From NCBI GenBank assembly GCA_007693505.1, contig REDL01000098.1, forward strand, positions 1-51,107: a stretch of DNA of 51,107 bases, given 5' to 3'. Made by a program: the position numbers and the translations under genes. Positions 37,544 to 45,984 of this stretch are shown here, in pieces (positions within the stretch are counted from its first letter, which is position 1; each line of letters begins with the position of its first letter). This DNA comes from Desulfovibrionales bacterium (lineage in GTDB: Bacteria; Desulfobacterota; Desulfovibrionia; Desulfovibrionales; Desulfonatronaceae). The notes under the pieces are model-generated. The model searched no databases. It saw only the letters and a program-made list of their open reading frames with translations, and was not told the origin of the DNA.

Positions 37544-37784
37544 TGGTATTTACTTCCTGGTCGGTATCGTGGTCTTGCTGAAGAGCGTCATAGTAGTTCG
37601 GTTTCTGGGCAATGAACAGGTTCGCGCAGTACTTGGCGATAAAAATCAGCACGAGGCTACCGACGAATCCGAACACCGCGAAAAAGCCGGGAATGGCTTC
37701 CCACCAATAATTGTGCTCGATGAATTGGCCGATGACCGAAAGCGCTGTGAGGCCGAGAAGAACGATCCAATGCCACTGTTTCAT
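37533..37784 (-). CDS. Small two-helix membrane protein of the antiporter operon
   Basis: An 83-residue protein with two hydrophobic helices (WIVLLGLTALSVIGQF and IPGFFAVFGFVGSLVLIFIA) and a polar acidic tail. It overlaps both neighbours by 4-11 bases, so it is a genuine operon member. The family is not recognised with certainty; small accessory subunits of this kind occur beside Mrp/Nuo-like genes. Confidence 0.8.
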   Translation of the reverse strand: MKQWHWIVLLGLTALSVIGQFIEHNYWWEAIPGFFAVFGFVGSLVLIFIAKYCANLFIAQKPNYYDALQQDHDTDQEVNTNAH

Positions 37785-39316
37785 GGCCAGACTCCTGAGG
37801 CGATAAAGACTGCGGGCAGCTGGAATACGCTTTGCGAGATACCGGCAGCCAAGTCATACATGTTGAGGATCAAATTGGGTTGCAGGCCCAGCAGGACAGA
37901 CAACGTGGCCACGATGCAGATGGGCACGACCATGAAGAGCGAGGCTTCGCCGTGCTTTTCCAGGTCCTTGCCACCCGGTCGGAAAAAGGCCCGCTGGACA
38001 ATGGGAAAGAAGTAGGCAGCGTTGAGCAGGCCGCTGAGCAGAAAAATACCCAAAATGATGGTCTGGTCCGCGGCCATGGCCCCCTGACAGAGAAACCATT
38101 TGCTGACAAAGGCATTAATGGGTGGAACCCCAGCCAAGCCCAAAGCGCCGATAGTGAACGCTCCCATGGTCCAGGGCATCACCCTGCCGATGCCGTCCAG
38201 CTGGGAGATCTTGGTTTTATGCAGATTGACGTAGATGGCCCCGGCACAGAAAAAGAGACATATTTTTGTCGTTGCATGGTTGGAGAGGTGCAGTAGTCCG
38301 CCGGTGAACCCCTCGGGCGTGAGCAAGGCCACACCGAGCACAATGTAGGAGAGATGCCCTACAGTGGAGTAAGCCAACCGGCGTTTCAGGTCGTCCTGGT
38401 TCAGGGCGATGAGGGAGGCCAGAATGACTGTGGCCCCGGAAAAAGTCGCCAGGATCAGGTTCAGGCTGAACTCGTGCATCACCTCCGGCCCGAAAATGAA
38501 GCCGACCACCCGGATCACCCCAAAGACCCCGGCCTTGACCACGGCCACGGCATGCAGCAGGGCGGAGACCGGTGTCGGAGCGACCATGGCCGCGGGCAAC
38601 CAGCTTTGCAGGGGCATGATGCCGGCCTTCACGCCCACACCGGCGATGAACAGAATGAAGACTACCTTGATCAATACAGGATCCAGGAGAATCCCGCCGA
38701 AGATTCCGCCGGGGTTGAAGTCCAACGTGCCGGCAATGGAGTAGGTGATCCCTATGGCCGCGATGAGCACCACGCCGGCGGACATGGCGTACAGCAGGTA
38801 CTGGCGTCCGGAGCGCATGGCCTCCTTGTTTTCCTTGTGGATGACCAGGGGGTAGGTGGCCAGGGACAATATTTCGTAAAAAATCAGAAACGTGAGCAGG
38901 TTGGCTGAAAAGGCGATGCCGATGGTGGCCGAGAGACAAACCGCGAAGCTGGCAAAATACCGGGTTTGCTTTTTTTCATTGGCCCCACGCATGTACCCGA
39001 TGGAGTAGAACGACGTCAGTATCCACAAACCCGAGGCGACAACGGCGAAAAGCATGCCCACGGCGTCGGCCCGCAGTTTCAGGGCGATATCCGGGGATGC
39101 CGAGATTTGGACAATGGTGAATTCCGCCACCTCTCCGGCCATGACACCGGGCAGCAGGGAGAGAACCAGCGGAAACTTGATAAAGGCCGCAGCCAAGGTC
39201 CAGAACTCACGCATGTTCGGACGGTTGGAGCTGGCATAGATCAGCGGGACAGCGGCCAGGGAAACCAGGACTGCCAGAAAGGGAACCGAGGAGGTATAGG
39301 TGACGATTTCGTGCAT
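37781..39316 (-). CDS. Antiporter-like membrane subunit (NuoM/N, MrpD family)
   Basis: A 511-residue membrane protein with about 14 helices. IFYEILSLATYPLVIH holds the helix 5 Glu. The motif LQSWLPAAMVAPTPVSALLHAVAVVKAG has the proton-channel Lys and His. It overlaps the small downstream gene by four bases and follows the 499-residue MrpD-like gene after 13 bases. It is one of three large channel subunits in the operon. Confidence 0.9.
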   Translation of the reverse strand: MHEIVTYTSSVPFLAVLVSLAAVPLIYASSNRPNMREFWTLAAAFIKFPLVLSLLPGVMAGEVAEFTIVQISASPDIALKLRADAVGMLFAVVASGLWILTSFYSIGYMRGANEKKQTRYFASFAVCLSATIGIAFSANLLTFLIFYEILSLATYPLVIHKENKEAMRSGRQYLLYAMSAGVVLIAAIGITYSIAGTLDFNPGGIFGGILLDPVLIKVVFILFIAGVGVKAGIMPLQSWLPAAMVAPTPVSALLHAVAVVKAGVFGVIRVVGFIFGPEVMHEFSLNLILATFSGATVILASLIALNQDDLKRRLAYSTVGHLSYIVLGVALLTPEGFTGGLLHLSNHATTKICLFFCAGAIYVNLHKTKISQLDGIGRVMPWTMGAFTIGALGLAGVPPINAFVSKWFLCQGAMAADQTIILGIFLLSGLLNAAYFFPIVQRAFFRPGGKDLEKHGEASLFMVVPICIVATLSVLLGLQPNLILNMYDLAAGISQSVFQLPAVFIASGVWP

Positions 39317-39329
39317 TGGTTTTAGTCCC

Positions 39330-40829
39330 TTAGAGCCAGCCGGGGATCATGGGCACGATGAGGTTGGTGACGATCCAGGCGTTGGCGAAGCCGAGCACCA
39401 GGAGGCTGAGGGCCAGAAAGAGCGTCGGAACGAGCATGGACGCCGGGGCTTCGCTGCGAACAATGGTCTGTTCGCTGTAGTCCACCCCCTCGGGTTCCTG
39501 CGGCTTGAGGTACATCCGCTCCATGACCCGGAAAAAGTAGGCAACGTTCAGGATGGTGCTGATCAACAGGGCCGACAGAAAGATCCAGTGGGACTGTTCA
39601 ATGGCACCCAGGGCCAGGTACCACTTTCCAAAGAAGCCGGCGGTGGGCGGTAGGCCGATCATGGAGATGGCCGCCAGGGTGAAAGCGGCTGATGTCCATG
39701 GCATGGACTTGCGCAGGCCGTTGGTCATCTGGGGAATCATGCTGTGCCCGAGGCGCAGGCGCATGTTGCCGCTGATGAAAAAGAGACAGCATTTCATCAC
39801 GGCATGGTTCAAGGCATGGAGAATCGCGCCGATAAACCCAAGCGGCGAGGCCAGGGAGATACCAACCGCGATATAGCCGACCTGGGCCACACTGCTGTAG
39901 GCCAGCATCCGTTTCAGTTCCGACTGGCAGATGGCCATGATCGAGCCCCAGATGATGCCCGCGGCTCCCAGGTAACCAATGATCTGCAAGAGGTTCAACA
40001 GTTCGGTGCGCAGATGATCAGGATCGACCACGAAGAACAACACCCGGAACAGCACATACGCGGAAACTTTCGTGCCGATGGGAGCAATCAGGGCCGTGGC
40101 CGTAGTAGAAGCGTGGGTGTAGGCGTCGGGCAGCCAGGCATGCATCGGAAACAGGGCCATCTTGAGTGCCGTTCCCAGGACGATGAGCACCAGGCCGACG
40201 ATGACTGCCGGGGAATCCTGAACCATGGGCATCAGTTGCGCGATGTCCGCCATGTTCAAGGTGCCGGTGCTGATGAAAATCAGAGCCACTCCCAACAGGT
40301 AGAAGGTCGCACCCACAGTGCCCATCACCAGGTAGCGGAAGGCTGAAACAACGGCTCTTTTGTCGCCGATGGCGACCAGGGCGTATCCGGCCAGGGCGGC
40401 GATTTCCAGATACACATACAGGTTGAAAAGGTCGCCGGTCATGACCATCCCGGCCAAGCCGCCCAGGAGAAGCATGGACAAGCTGTAAAACGCGATCTCT
40501 TTCTGGGGGATCTCGTACTCCACGCTACGCTTGCCAAAGACCATCACGATGAAGGTCACGCCGCAAAGCAAGGCGCAAATAAAGGCCGAGAGCGGGTCCA
40601 TGACGAACTCGATCCCGATGGGCGGCATCCACCCGGCAATATGGTAGCTGATCCGACCCTGGGCCAGCGTGGTCTGCATGCCGATGACCGAGAAATACAG
40701 GGCCAGGGCTGATCCCAGCACCGCGGTGAGATGGGCGGCGGCACGGTTCACGGCGCCCACCAACGGGATGAGCATCGCCGCGAACAAAAAGGTCATCGGG
40801 ATGAGGATGGGAGCTTGGGAGCTGATCAT
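39330..40829 (-). CDS. mrpD: Na+/H+ antiporter subunit D (MrpD/MbhH-like)
   Basis: A 499-residue subunit of the Mrp complex, which exchanges cytoplasmic Na+ or K+ for protons. YVYLEIAALAGYALVA carries the helix 5 Glu, and FPMHAWLPDAYTHASTT and IGTKVSAYVLFR the channel Lys residues. It overlaps mrpC by four bases, which fits the conserved C-D gene order. Confidence 0.92.
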   Translation of the reverse strand: MISSQAPILIPMTFLFAAMLIPLVGAVNRAAAHLTAVLGSALALYFSVIGMQTTLAQGRISYHIAGWMPPIGIEFVMDPLSAFICALLCGVTFIVMVFGKRSVEYEIPQKEIAFYSLSMLLLGGLAGMVMTGDLFNLYVYLEIAALAGYALVAIGDKRAVVSAFRYLVMGTVGATFYLLGVALIFISTGTLNMADIAQLMPMVQDSPAVIVGLVLIVLGTALKMALFPMHAWLPDAYTHASTTATALIAPIGTKVSAYVLFRVLFFVVDPDHLRTELLNLLQIIGYLGAAGIIWGSIMAICQSELKRMLAYSSVAQVGYIAVGISLASPLGFIGAILHALNHAVMKCCLFFISGNMRLRLGHSMIPQMTNGLRKSMPWTSAAFTLAAISMIGLPPTAGFFGKWYLALGAIEQSHWIFLSALLISTILNVAYFFRVMERMYLKPQEPEGVDYSEQTIVRSEAPASMLVPTLFLALSLLVLGFANAWIVTNLIVPMIPGWL

Positions 40830-41203
40830 TTCATCCGCTCCAGGAGGGTTGGTTCGTCAAGGGTTTTGTACTCTCGATAGATACCGATAAGCAAGGCCAA
40901 GGCCACGCCCAAGGTGACCACGGCCACGACGATGGCCGTGAGCATCAACGTATGCGGTAATGGGTTGAGATACATTCCCGGATCTTCCACGCCGATGCGC
41001 GGATCCAGAACCGTAACTCCGGCCCCTTCCTTGTAGGCGCCGACGATCCAGAACATGATGGTGGTGGCGGCGACAATGGACATTCCCAGAACCTTTTTCA
41101 TCAGGTTCTGTTTGACCATCATCCCGTACAGGCCGATGGTGAATGCCGTGGCCAGAAAGATGTAGGCGTAATAGCCTTGGATGAATTCCAGCATGCTCAA
41201 CAT
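40826..41203 (-). CDS. mrpC: Na+/H+ antiporter subunit C (MrpC/NuoK-like)
   Basis: A 125-residue protein with three membrane helices, homologous to NuoK. Markers are GLYGMMVKQNLMKKVLGMSI and LPHTLMLTAIVVAVVTLGVA. A second ATG three codons downstream (41194) is possible. It overlaps the MrpB-like gene by seven bases. Confidence 0.92.
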   Translation of the reverse strand: MLSMLEFIQGYYAYIFLATAFTIGLYGMMVKQNLMKKVLGMSIVAATTIMFWIVGAYKEGAGVTVLDPRIGVEDPGMYLNPLPHTLMLTAIVVAVVTLGVALALLIGIYREYKTLDEPTLLERMK

Positions 41204-41667
41204 CCCAGCAGGTCGTCGTAAATCGCGACCAGCGTTGTCATGACGGTTATGGTTACGCCCACCTCGACCAGCAGAATGCCATAGTAGCGGAGGTAGGCCG
41301 GTTCAAGCCACGGCATGGGCAGGTAGTGATAGTCCAGGAAGTTGCCGCCAAGGAGAATGGACAGCAGTCCGATTCCCGCGAAAATCAGCGCCCCCAGGGC
41401 GCTGAGCCGCAACGTGATCCAGGACGGCATGACCGGCTGGGAAAGCGAGGTGCCCAGGCTCAAACGCAACAGCAGGATCGCCGCTGCCAGAAGCACGCCG
41501 CCCTGAAAGCCGCCTCCTGGGCTGTAGTGCCCATGAAAAAAAACATACATGCCGACAAGCAGGATGACCGGAGAAATGCCGCGGCTGGCCAGATGCACAA
41601 TCGGGCTCTCCGTGGGAGCCATCATTGAGGATTCCTTGCTGCACAACTCCGTATTGGTGGTGCTCAT
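41197..41667 (-). CDS. mrpB: Na+/H+ antiporter subunit B (MrpB/MbhF-like)
   Basis: A 156-residue membrane protein. The MnhB-domain signature GHYSPGGGFQGGVLLAAAI is complete, after an N-terminal polar tail. It is part of the overlapping ATGA chain with the upstream MbhE-like gene. Confidence 0.92.
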   Translation of the reverse strand: MSTTNTELCSKESSMMAPTESPIVHLASRGISPVILLVGMYVFFHGHYSPGGGFQGGVLLAAAILLLRLSLGTSLSQPVMPSWITLRLSALGALIFAGIGLLSILLGGNFLDYHYLPMPWLEPAYLRYYGILLVEVGVTITVMTTLVAIYDDLLGC

Positions 41668-41966
41668 GGCTTTCTTCTCCCACGGTTCAGAATGAAGAAG
41701 CAGGCTAGCCCCCCGGCAAAGACGACGATGACCTCACCCAGGGTATCAAAGGCCCGGTAGTCAGCCAGGACGACCGTAAGCATGTTCGGCGTTCTGGCGT
41801 CTTCATAGGCGTGCTGGATGAAATACGTCCCAGCCACTATTGTGCCCGCGGGATTGACATGCTGATGCACCGGGGCGGTGACGTCGCCTCGGGGAGGCAG
41901 GTTCGTAACCGCGACGATTAAAATGCCCAGAAAGGTCAGCAGGAGGAGGTATTGGAGTGTTTTCAA
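41664..41966 (-). CDS. MbhE-like subunit (detached C-terminal part of MrpA)
   Basis: A 100-residue protein with an N-terminal helix (LQYLLLLTFLGILIVAV), a middle region with TYFIQHAYEDARTPNMLTVVLADYRAFDTLGE, and a final helix. This matches the MbhE segment found at the end of MrpA; DYRAFDTLGE is its best mark. The start is TTG, overlapping the previous stop, with GGAAGAG upstream. Confidence 0.85.
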   Translation of the reverse strand: MKTLQYLLLLTFLGILIVAVTNLPPRGDVTAPVHQHVNPAGTIVAGTYFIQHAYEDARTPNMLTVVLADYRAFDTLGEVIVVFAGGLACFFILNRGRRKP

Positions 41967-42208
41967 TCTCGACTCTTCCTTGAGGTCATGAGGATGGCAA
42001 CAATACTGAATACACCAACAGCGCCCGCGCCGACCACCGCCTCGGTGAAGGCTACGTCGATGGCTCCCAGAGAGACCATGATCGCCGCAGTAAGAAAGCT
42101 GAAAATGGTCAAGATGACCGCCGCGGCCAGCAGGTTGCGGACCGTCAGGCCCACCAGCGCGGCAACGATCAGAATTACGAACAGCAGAAATTCAATCATC
42201 CAGTGCAT
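41963..42208 (-). CDS. MbhD-like subunit (DUF4040, detached MrpA segment)
   Basis: An 81-residue protein with three helices. VRNLLAAAVILTIFSFLTA and the DVAFTEAVVGAGAVGVFSI motif are typical of the MbhD/DUF4040 part of MrpA. In a typical Mrp operon this segment is fused to MrpA; here it stands alone as in Mbh hydrogenase clusters. Confidence 0.88.
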   Translation of the reverse strand: MHWMIEFLLFVILIVAALVGLTVRNLLAAAVILTIFSFLTAAIMVSLGAIDVAFTEAVVGAGAVGVFSIVAILMTSRKSRD

Positions 42209-42211
42209 GGC

Positions 42212-42532
42212 TCAGCCTTCGTCCTTGCGTTTTCCGTACCAGGGTTTCATACCATAAATCAGCGCTCTGCGGGCCAAGGCGTGGGCAGCCACGGGGCTGG
42301 TGAAGGCAACAAAGGCGATGATCAGCAGCAGCTTGGCCGAGGTCAGAGTGAAGCCTTCGAAGACAGCCAATCCACTGAGGAACATCAAAATCCCCAAGGT
42401 GTCCACCTTCCCGGAGGCATGGGCCCGGGTAAAAAAATCAGGCAGACGATTGATGCCGATGCTGCCCACGAGCATGAAAAATGTCCCGCCAAGGACCAGG
42501 ATGATGGCGAGTGCGTCCTGAAGCAAACTCAT
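42212..42532 (-). CDS. mrpG: Na+/H+ antiporter subunit G
   Basis: A 106-residue, three-helix protein with the PhaG/MnhG motif GSIGINRLPDFFTRAHASGK. It overlaps mrpF by four bases and ends three bases before the MbhD-like start. Confidence 0.93.
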   Translation of the reverse strand: MSLLQDALAIILVLGGTFFMLVGSIGINRLPDFFTRAHASGKVDTLGILMFLSGLAVFEGFTLTSAKLLLIIAFVAFTSPVAAHALARRALIYGMKPWYGKRKDEG

Positions 42533-42801
42533 TTTGCAGACCTCGCGCTGGATCGAAAGTACTTGGCCATGGCAATCACCCCGACAAAGTTCAAAATGGC
42601 ATAGCCGAGAGATATGTCGATGAACATATCCAAGCGGTCGTAAATCAGGCCGAAAAGCAGGATCAGGGTCAAGATCTTTGCTCCGACGGCCGCGGCCCCC
42701 AGCAATCGATCGAAGACCGTCGGCCCCTTGTAGACCCGGTAAAAGGGGATCAACAGGGCGATACAGAGGACCAGGGCGATACTGATAAAAAAGGTTTGCA
42801 T
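42529..42801 (-). CDS. mrpF: Na+/H+ antiporter subunit F
   Basis: A 90-residue, three-helix protein. YRVYKGPTVFDRLLGAAAVG and the GYAILNFVGVIAMAKY region are typical of MrpF/MnhF. It starts directly after mrpE. Confidence 0.93.
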   Translation of the reverse strand: MQTFFISIALVLCIALLIPFYRVYKGPTVFDRLLGAAAVGAKILTLILLFGLIYDRLDMFIDISLGYAILNFVGVIAMAKYFRSSARSAK

Positions 42802-43377
42802 TTATCTCCCCCGTCCGGAAGTGATCAGTTCAATATCACAGCACATGTCTTCACTGGTGCAGTCCTGCATGTAGAGTCGAGCCACGCGGGCTTCCATATC
42901 ACCGCTGACCAGCTCCTCTTCGACTTCCTGGGTCAGGGCATGGACCGTGAACAGATCGTCTTCAATGTCCAGCGTCAAGGTACCCGGAGTCAAGGTGATG
43001 GAATTCCCCAGGATGACCCGGGCAAGCACATTGGGCTGTTTGGAGGTAAAGCGGACGATCATCGGATCGATGGGCATTTTGGGATGCAGAATCAGATAGG
43101 CCACGTAGGTCCCGGATTTGATGATCTGCCAGACCAGCCAGAACAAGTAGACGATCAGCCGGGGGATGATGATCCGTGTCGTTCCGCAGGGTTCCTTCTC
43201 GGACAAGGGGATGGAGTGCAACTTTGCACTGAGCCAGATCACAAAAGCGACGGACACAACGCCCCAGAAGAGGTAGACTGCGTCCGTTCTGCCGCTGAGT
43301 ATCAGCCAGATGGCCGAGAGGAGCAGGATCTGGAGGATCAGGCCGCGGTGGCGAAGCCAGAGGGATGTGTTGTTCAT
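42802..43377 (-). CDS. mrpE: Na+/H+ antiporter subunit E
   Basis: About 191 residues from MNNTSLWLRHRG; a longer frame begins at 43443 but neither start has a clear ribosome site. Two N-terminal helices precede a cytoplasmic domain with GNSITLTPGTLTLDIEDD, the MrpE hallmark. It is the first gene of the operon. A TTGACA on the minus strand near 43490 could be part of the promoter. Confidence 0.9.
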   Translation of the reverse strand: MNNTSLWLRHRGLILQILLLSAIWLILSGRTDAVYLFWGVVSVAFVIWLSAKLHSIPLSEKEPCGTTRIIIPRLIVYLFWLVWQIIKSGTYVAYLILHPKMPIDPMIVRFTSKQPNVLARVILGNSITLTPGTLTLDIEDDLFTVHALTQEVEEELVSGDMEARVARLYMQDCTSEDMCCDIELITSGRGR

Positions 43378-43752
43378 TGTGCTAAAAGGAGACACCTGGT
43401 TGAAAAAGAGAAACGGTTGCGTTGCATGGACAACTTTGCACATTTTGGAACAAGGTGATGGCCTCTTACGGTATATATTGGCCCTATGTCAAGAATTGAG
43501 AGCAAAATTGACGAACCTGGCTGGTTCTTTGTGGCTATTTGCACAAGCGTTGCTTTTCCCGTTCGCCGTTGATCTCAGGGGAACACTGATGGTGCTGGTA
43601 ACATTTTTTTTGGGGTGCGGCTTTTCCCTATTGACGCTCTGCATGATTTTTTTTGTAGACAAGAGCCCCCATTGAGGGACAGGGTGGTAGCAGATAGAGT
43701 GGATGTGAAACGATCCTGATCAATCCAGGGGCCTTGGTCCTGGTCTTTCCTG
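43378..43752. other. Intergenic region between the antiporter operon and uvrC
   Basis: This gap of 375 bases separates divergent genes and should carry both promoters. A GGTATATATTGG box (43471-43482) could serve as a -10 element on either strand, but no good -35 partner fits it. A possible small hydrophobic reading frame is listed separately. Confidence 0.4.
43495..43675 (+). CDS. Possible small membrane protein (doubtful)
   Basis: From a TTG at 43495 a frame encodes about 59 residues with two hydrophobic stretches (SLWLFAQALLFPFAVDL and MVLVTFFLGCGFSLLTLCMI) and the tail FVDKSPH. A shorter version starts at ATG 43589, with AGGGGA six bases upstream. There is no family match I recognise, so chance is possible. 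Confidence 0.25.
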
Positions 43753-45762
43753 GTGAAACTGAAAATGCCAAACCACGATCATAAGAAACCTATTGAAACA
43801 CGCTCCCTGGAAAAGTATCCTGAAAGTCCAGGTGTCTATCTCTTCAAGGATGCCAAAGGCCGCATCCTCTATGTGGGCAAGGCCAAAAACTTGCGTCGCC
43901 GGTTGGGGTCCTACGTTCGGCCACCGACACAACTCCCGCTCAAGACGCGGGCCATGGTCGCCAGGTCGACGGCAGTGGACACGCTGTGCACCACCACGGA
44001 GAAGGAGGCCCTGCTTCTGGAATCAAGCCTGATCAAGAAGCATCGGCCCCGCTACAATATTTGTCTGCGAGACGACAAGCAGTATGTATTGTTCAAGCTG
44101 GACACTCAGGCCGATTATCCCCGTCTGACGCTGACCCGGAAGGTACGCAAGGATGGAGCCCTCTATTATGGGCCATTTATTTCTTCCCAGGCCGCCCGCC
44201 AAACCCTCAAGGCCATCCATCGCCTGTTCAAGCTGCGTCGTTGCAAGGACACGGTTTTTCGCAACCGGGTCCGGCCCTGTCTCTACCATCATATCGGTCA
44301 GTGTCGTGCTCCGTGCGTGCTGGATGTTTCTCCGGAGGACTATGCGGATATGGTCCGGCGGGTACGGATGTTTCTGGGGGGGCGATCCCGTGAATTGGTG
44401 ACCACATTGAACCAGCTGATGCAGGAACACTCTTTGTTGTTGGAGTACGAGAAGGCGGCGGAGATTCGCGATCTGCTCAAGGGAATTCGGCAGACCCTGG
44501 AACGCCAGGTAGTCGTGCTTCCGGATGAGCTGGACCGGGATGTGATCGGCCTGGTTTGGAATGAGCAGGGCGTGGGACTCAGTATCTTGTTTATTCGACA
44601 AGGCCGACTCCTGGACGGGAAGAGTTTTTTCTGGCCAGCAGTTGATGAAACCAGGCAGCCGCTTCAGGATTCAATGAATGGGGGGGATATCGCGTCGGAA
44701 GGTGGAGAGATGGCGCTGGTTGAGACAGACGAATGCCCTGAAACAAAGCAAAACAAGAAGCAAAACAAGATGGAGAAAGGGCATGAAAGAGGGATGGTTC
44801 GCGAATTGGACGAGGAAGAGGGTGGCGGCGACATGCTGGAGAGTTTTCTGGTCCAGTTCTATGGACCGGAGCGATTCATCCCGGAGCGCATCATCCTCCC
44901 CGTTCACGTGCCGGGAGCCGAAGAAAATACCACCGTCGCCCAATTACTCTCAGAGCGTCGTGGGGCCGTGGTACGCTTGGCTGCTGCTCGGGGGGACGCC
45001 GAGAGGCGGCTGGTGGAAATGGCCCAGGCCAATGCTCGGGAAATCATGAAGCACCACGAACCGAACTTGGCCGGGTTGCTGGCTGAAGCCCTGCATCTAT
45101 CGGCTCCGGTTCGACGAATCGAAGCCGTGGACGTCTCCCATCTCAGCGGGCAGGGCGTCCGGGTGGGCATGGTGGTTTTCGAGGACGGCCGCCCTATTTC
45201 GGAAGACTACCGCATCCATGCCATGCCTGAGCTGGAAGGCACCCATGACGATTATCTGGCCTTGGCCCATTGGGCCGAACGGCGGATAGAGGCCGGACCG
45301 CCCTGGCCGGATCTGTTGCTTATCGATGGTGGATTGGGGCAGCTTGGGGCGGTGCTTCGGGTTTGCGCCAAGGCCGGGCTGGACCAGACTTGGAACCTGG
45401 CTGCCATGGCCAAGGCCGGGCGACGGGGTGGAGAGTTGGAGGACAAGGTTTTTCGACCTGGCCGCAAGAATCCGATGCCGCTACGTCCCGGCAGCAAGGA
45501 ATTGCTTTTTCTGCAGCAAATCCGGGACGCGGCGCACCGGTTCGTGATCTCCCGACAGCGCCAGGCCAGAAGGCGCAAGGCCCTGGACACCCGCCTTGAA
45601 GCCATCCCCGGAGTCGGCCCAAAGACCGCTCGGCTTCTCTGGGATCGGTATCCGGACATCGAAAGCATTGCCCGGGCCCCACTGGAGGAATTGACGACCC
45701 TGCCCGGACTTGGCGCGGACAGGGCCAGGAGGGTTTATGAGGGGTTGCGGACACGTACCTGA
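43753..45762 (+). CDS. uvrC: Excinuclease ABC subunit C
   Basis: A 669-residue nucleotide-excision repair nuclease that makes both incisions. The GIY-YIG domain begins PESPGVYLFKDAKGRILYVG. A UVR motif (LLEYEKAAEIRDLL) lies near 235, the RNase H-like domain has EAVDVSHLSGQGVRVGM and LLIDGGLGQL, and a C-terminal helix-hairpin-helix has AIPGVGPKTARLLW. It is longer than the usual 600-620 because of a charged insertion at about residues 296-360. The start is GTG 43753 or ATG 43765. Confidence 0.96.
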   Translation: MKLKMPNHDHKKPIETRSLEKYPESPGVYLFKDAKGRILYVGKAKNLRRRLGSYVRPPTQLPLKTRAMVARSTAVDTLCTTTEKEALLLESSLIKKHRPRYNICLRDDKQYVLFKLDTQADYPRLTLTRKVRKDGALYYGPFISSQAARQTLKAIHRLFKLRRCKDTVFRNRVRPCLYHHIGQCRAPCVLDVSPEDYADMVRRVRMFLGGRSRELVTTLNQLMQEHSLLLEYEKAAEIRDLLKGIRQTLERQVVVLPDELDRDVIGLVWNEQGVGLSILFIRQGRLLDGKSFFWPAVDETRQPLQDSMNGGDIASEGGEMALVETDECPETKQNKKQNKMEKGHERGMVRELDEEEGGGDMLESFLVQFYGPERFIPERIILPVHVPGAEENTTVAQLLSERRGAVVRLAAARGDAERRLVEMAQANAREIMKHHEPNLAGLLAEALHLSAPVRRIEAVDVSHLSGQGVRVGMVVFEDGRPISEDYRIHAMPELEGTHDDYLALAHWAERRIEAGPPWPDLLLIDGGLGQLGAVLRVCAKAGLDQTWNLAAMAKAGRRGGELEDKVFRPGRKNPMPLRPGSKELLFLQQIRDAAHRFVISRQRQARRRKALDTRLEAIPGVGPKTARLLWDRYPDIESIARAPLEELTTLPGLGADRARRVYEGLRTRT

Positions 45763-45783
45763 CTGTTGCGTCGCAGTCAGTCT

Positions 45784-45960
45784 ATCCCCCCCCTCCTCAC
45801 GTGCTACCGTGTTGTTGCTCCTTCCCGTGCCGTGCGCGTCCCCGTTCTTGTACACGACAGCCCGTTTCCCTCATGGCCGTCGGCCGTCTTGTTTTACGTG
45901 AACGTGAACGGGGACGGGGGCGTGAACGGGACGGGGTTGGAGAGGAAGGAGGTGGGGGAT
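45784..45960. repeat. 177-bp imperfect inverted-repeat element downstream of uvrC
   Basis: The outer ends ATCCCCCCCCTCCT and AGGAGGTGGGGGAT are inverted copies. Inner ends CGTCCCCGTTC (45838-45848 region) and GAACGGGGACG (45906-45916) pair perfectly, with further GTGAACG-type repeats. It lies between convergent uvrC and the metallo-hydrolase and encodes nothing recognisable. Confidence 0.55.
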
Positions 45961-45984
45961 CGCTCAATATCCTCTTGCTTTGTA

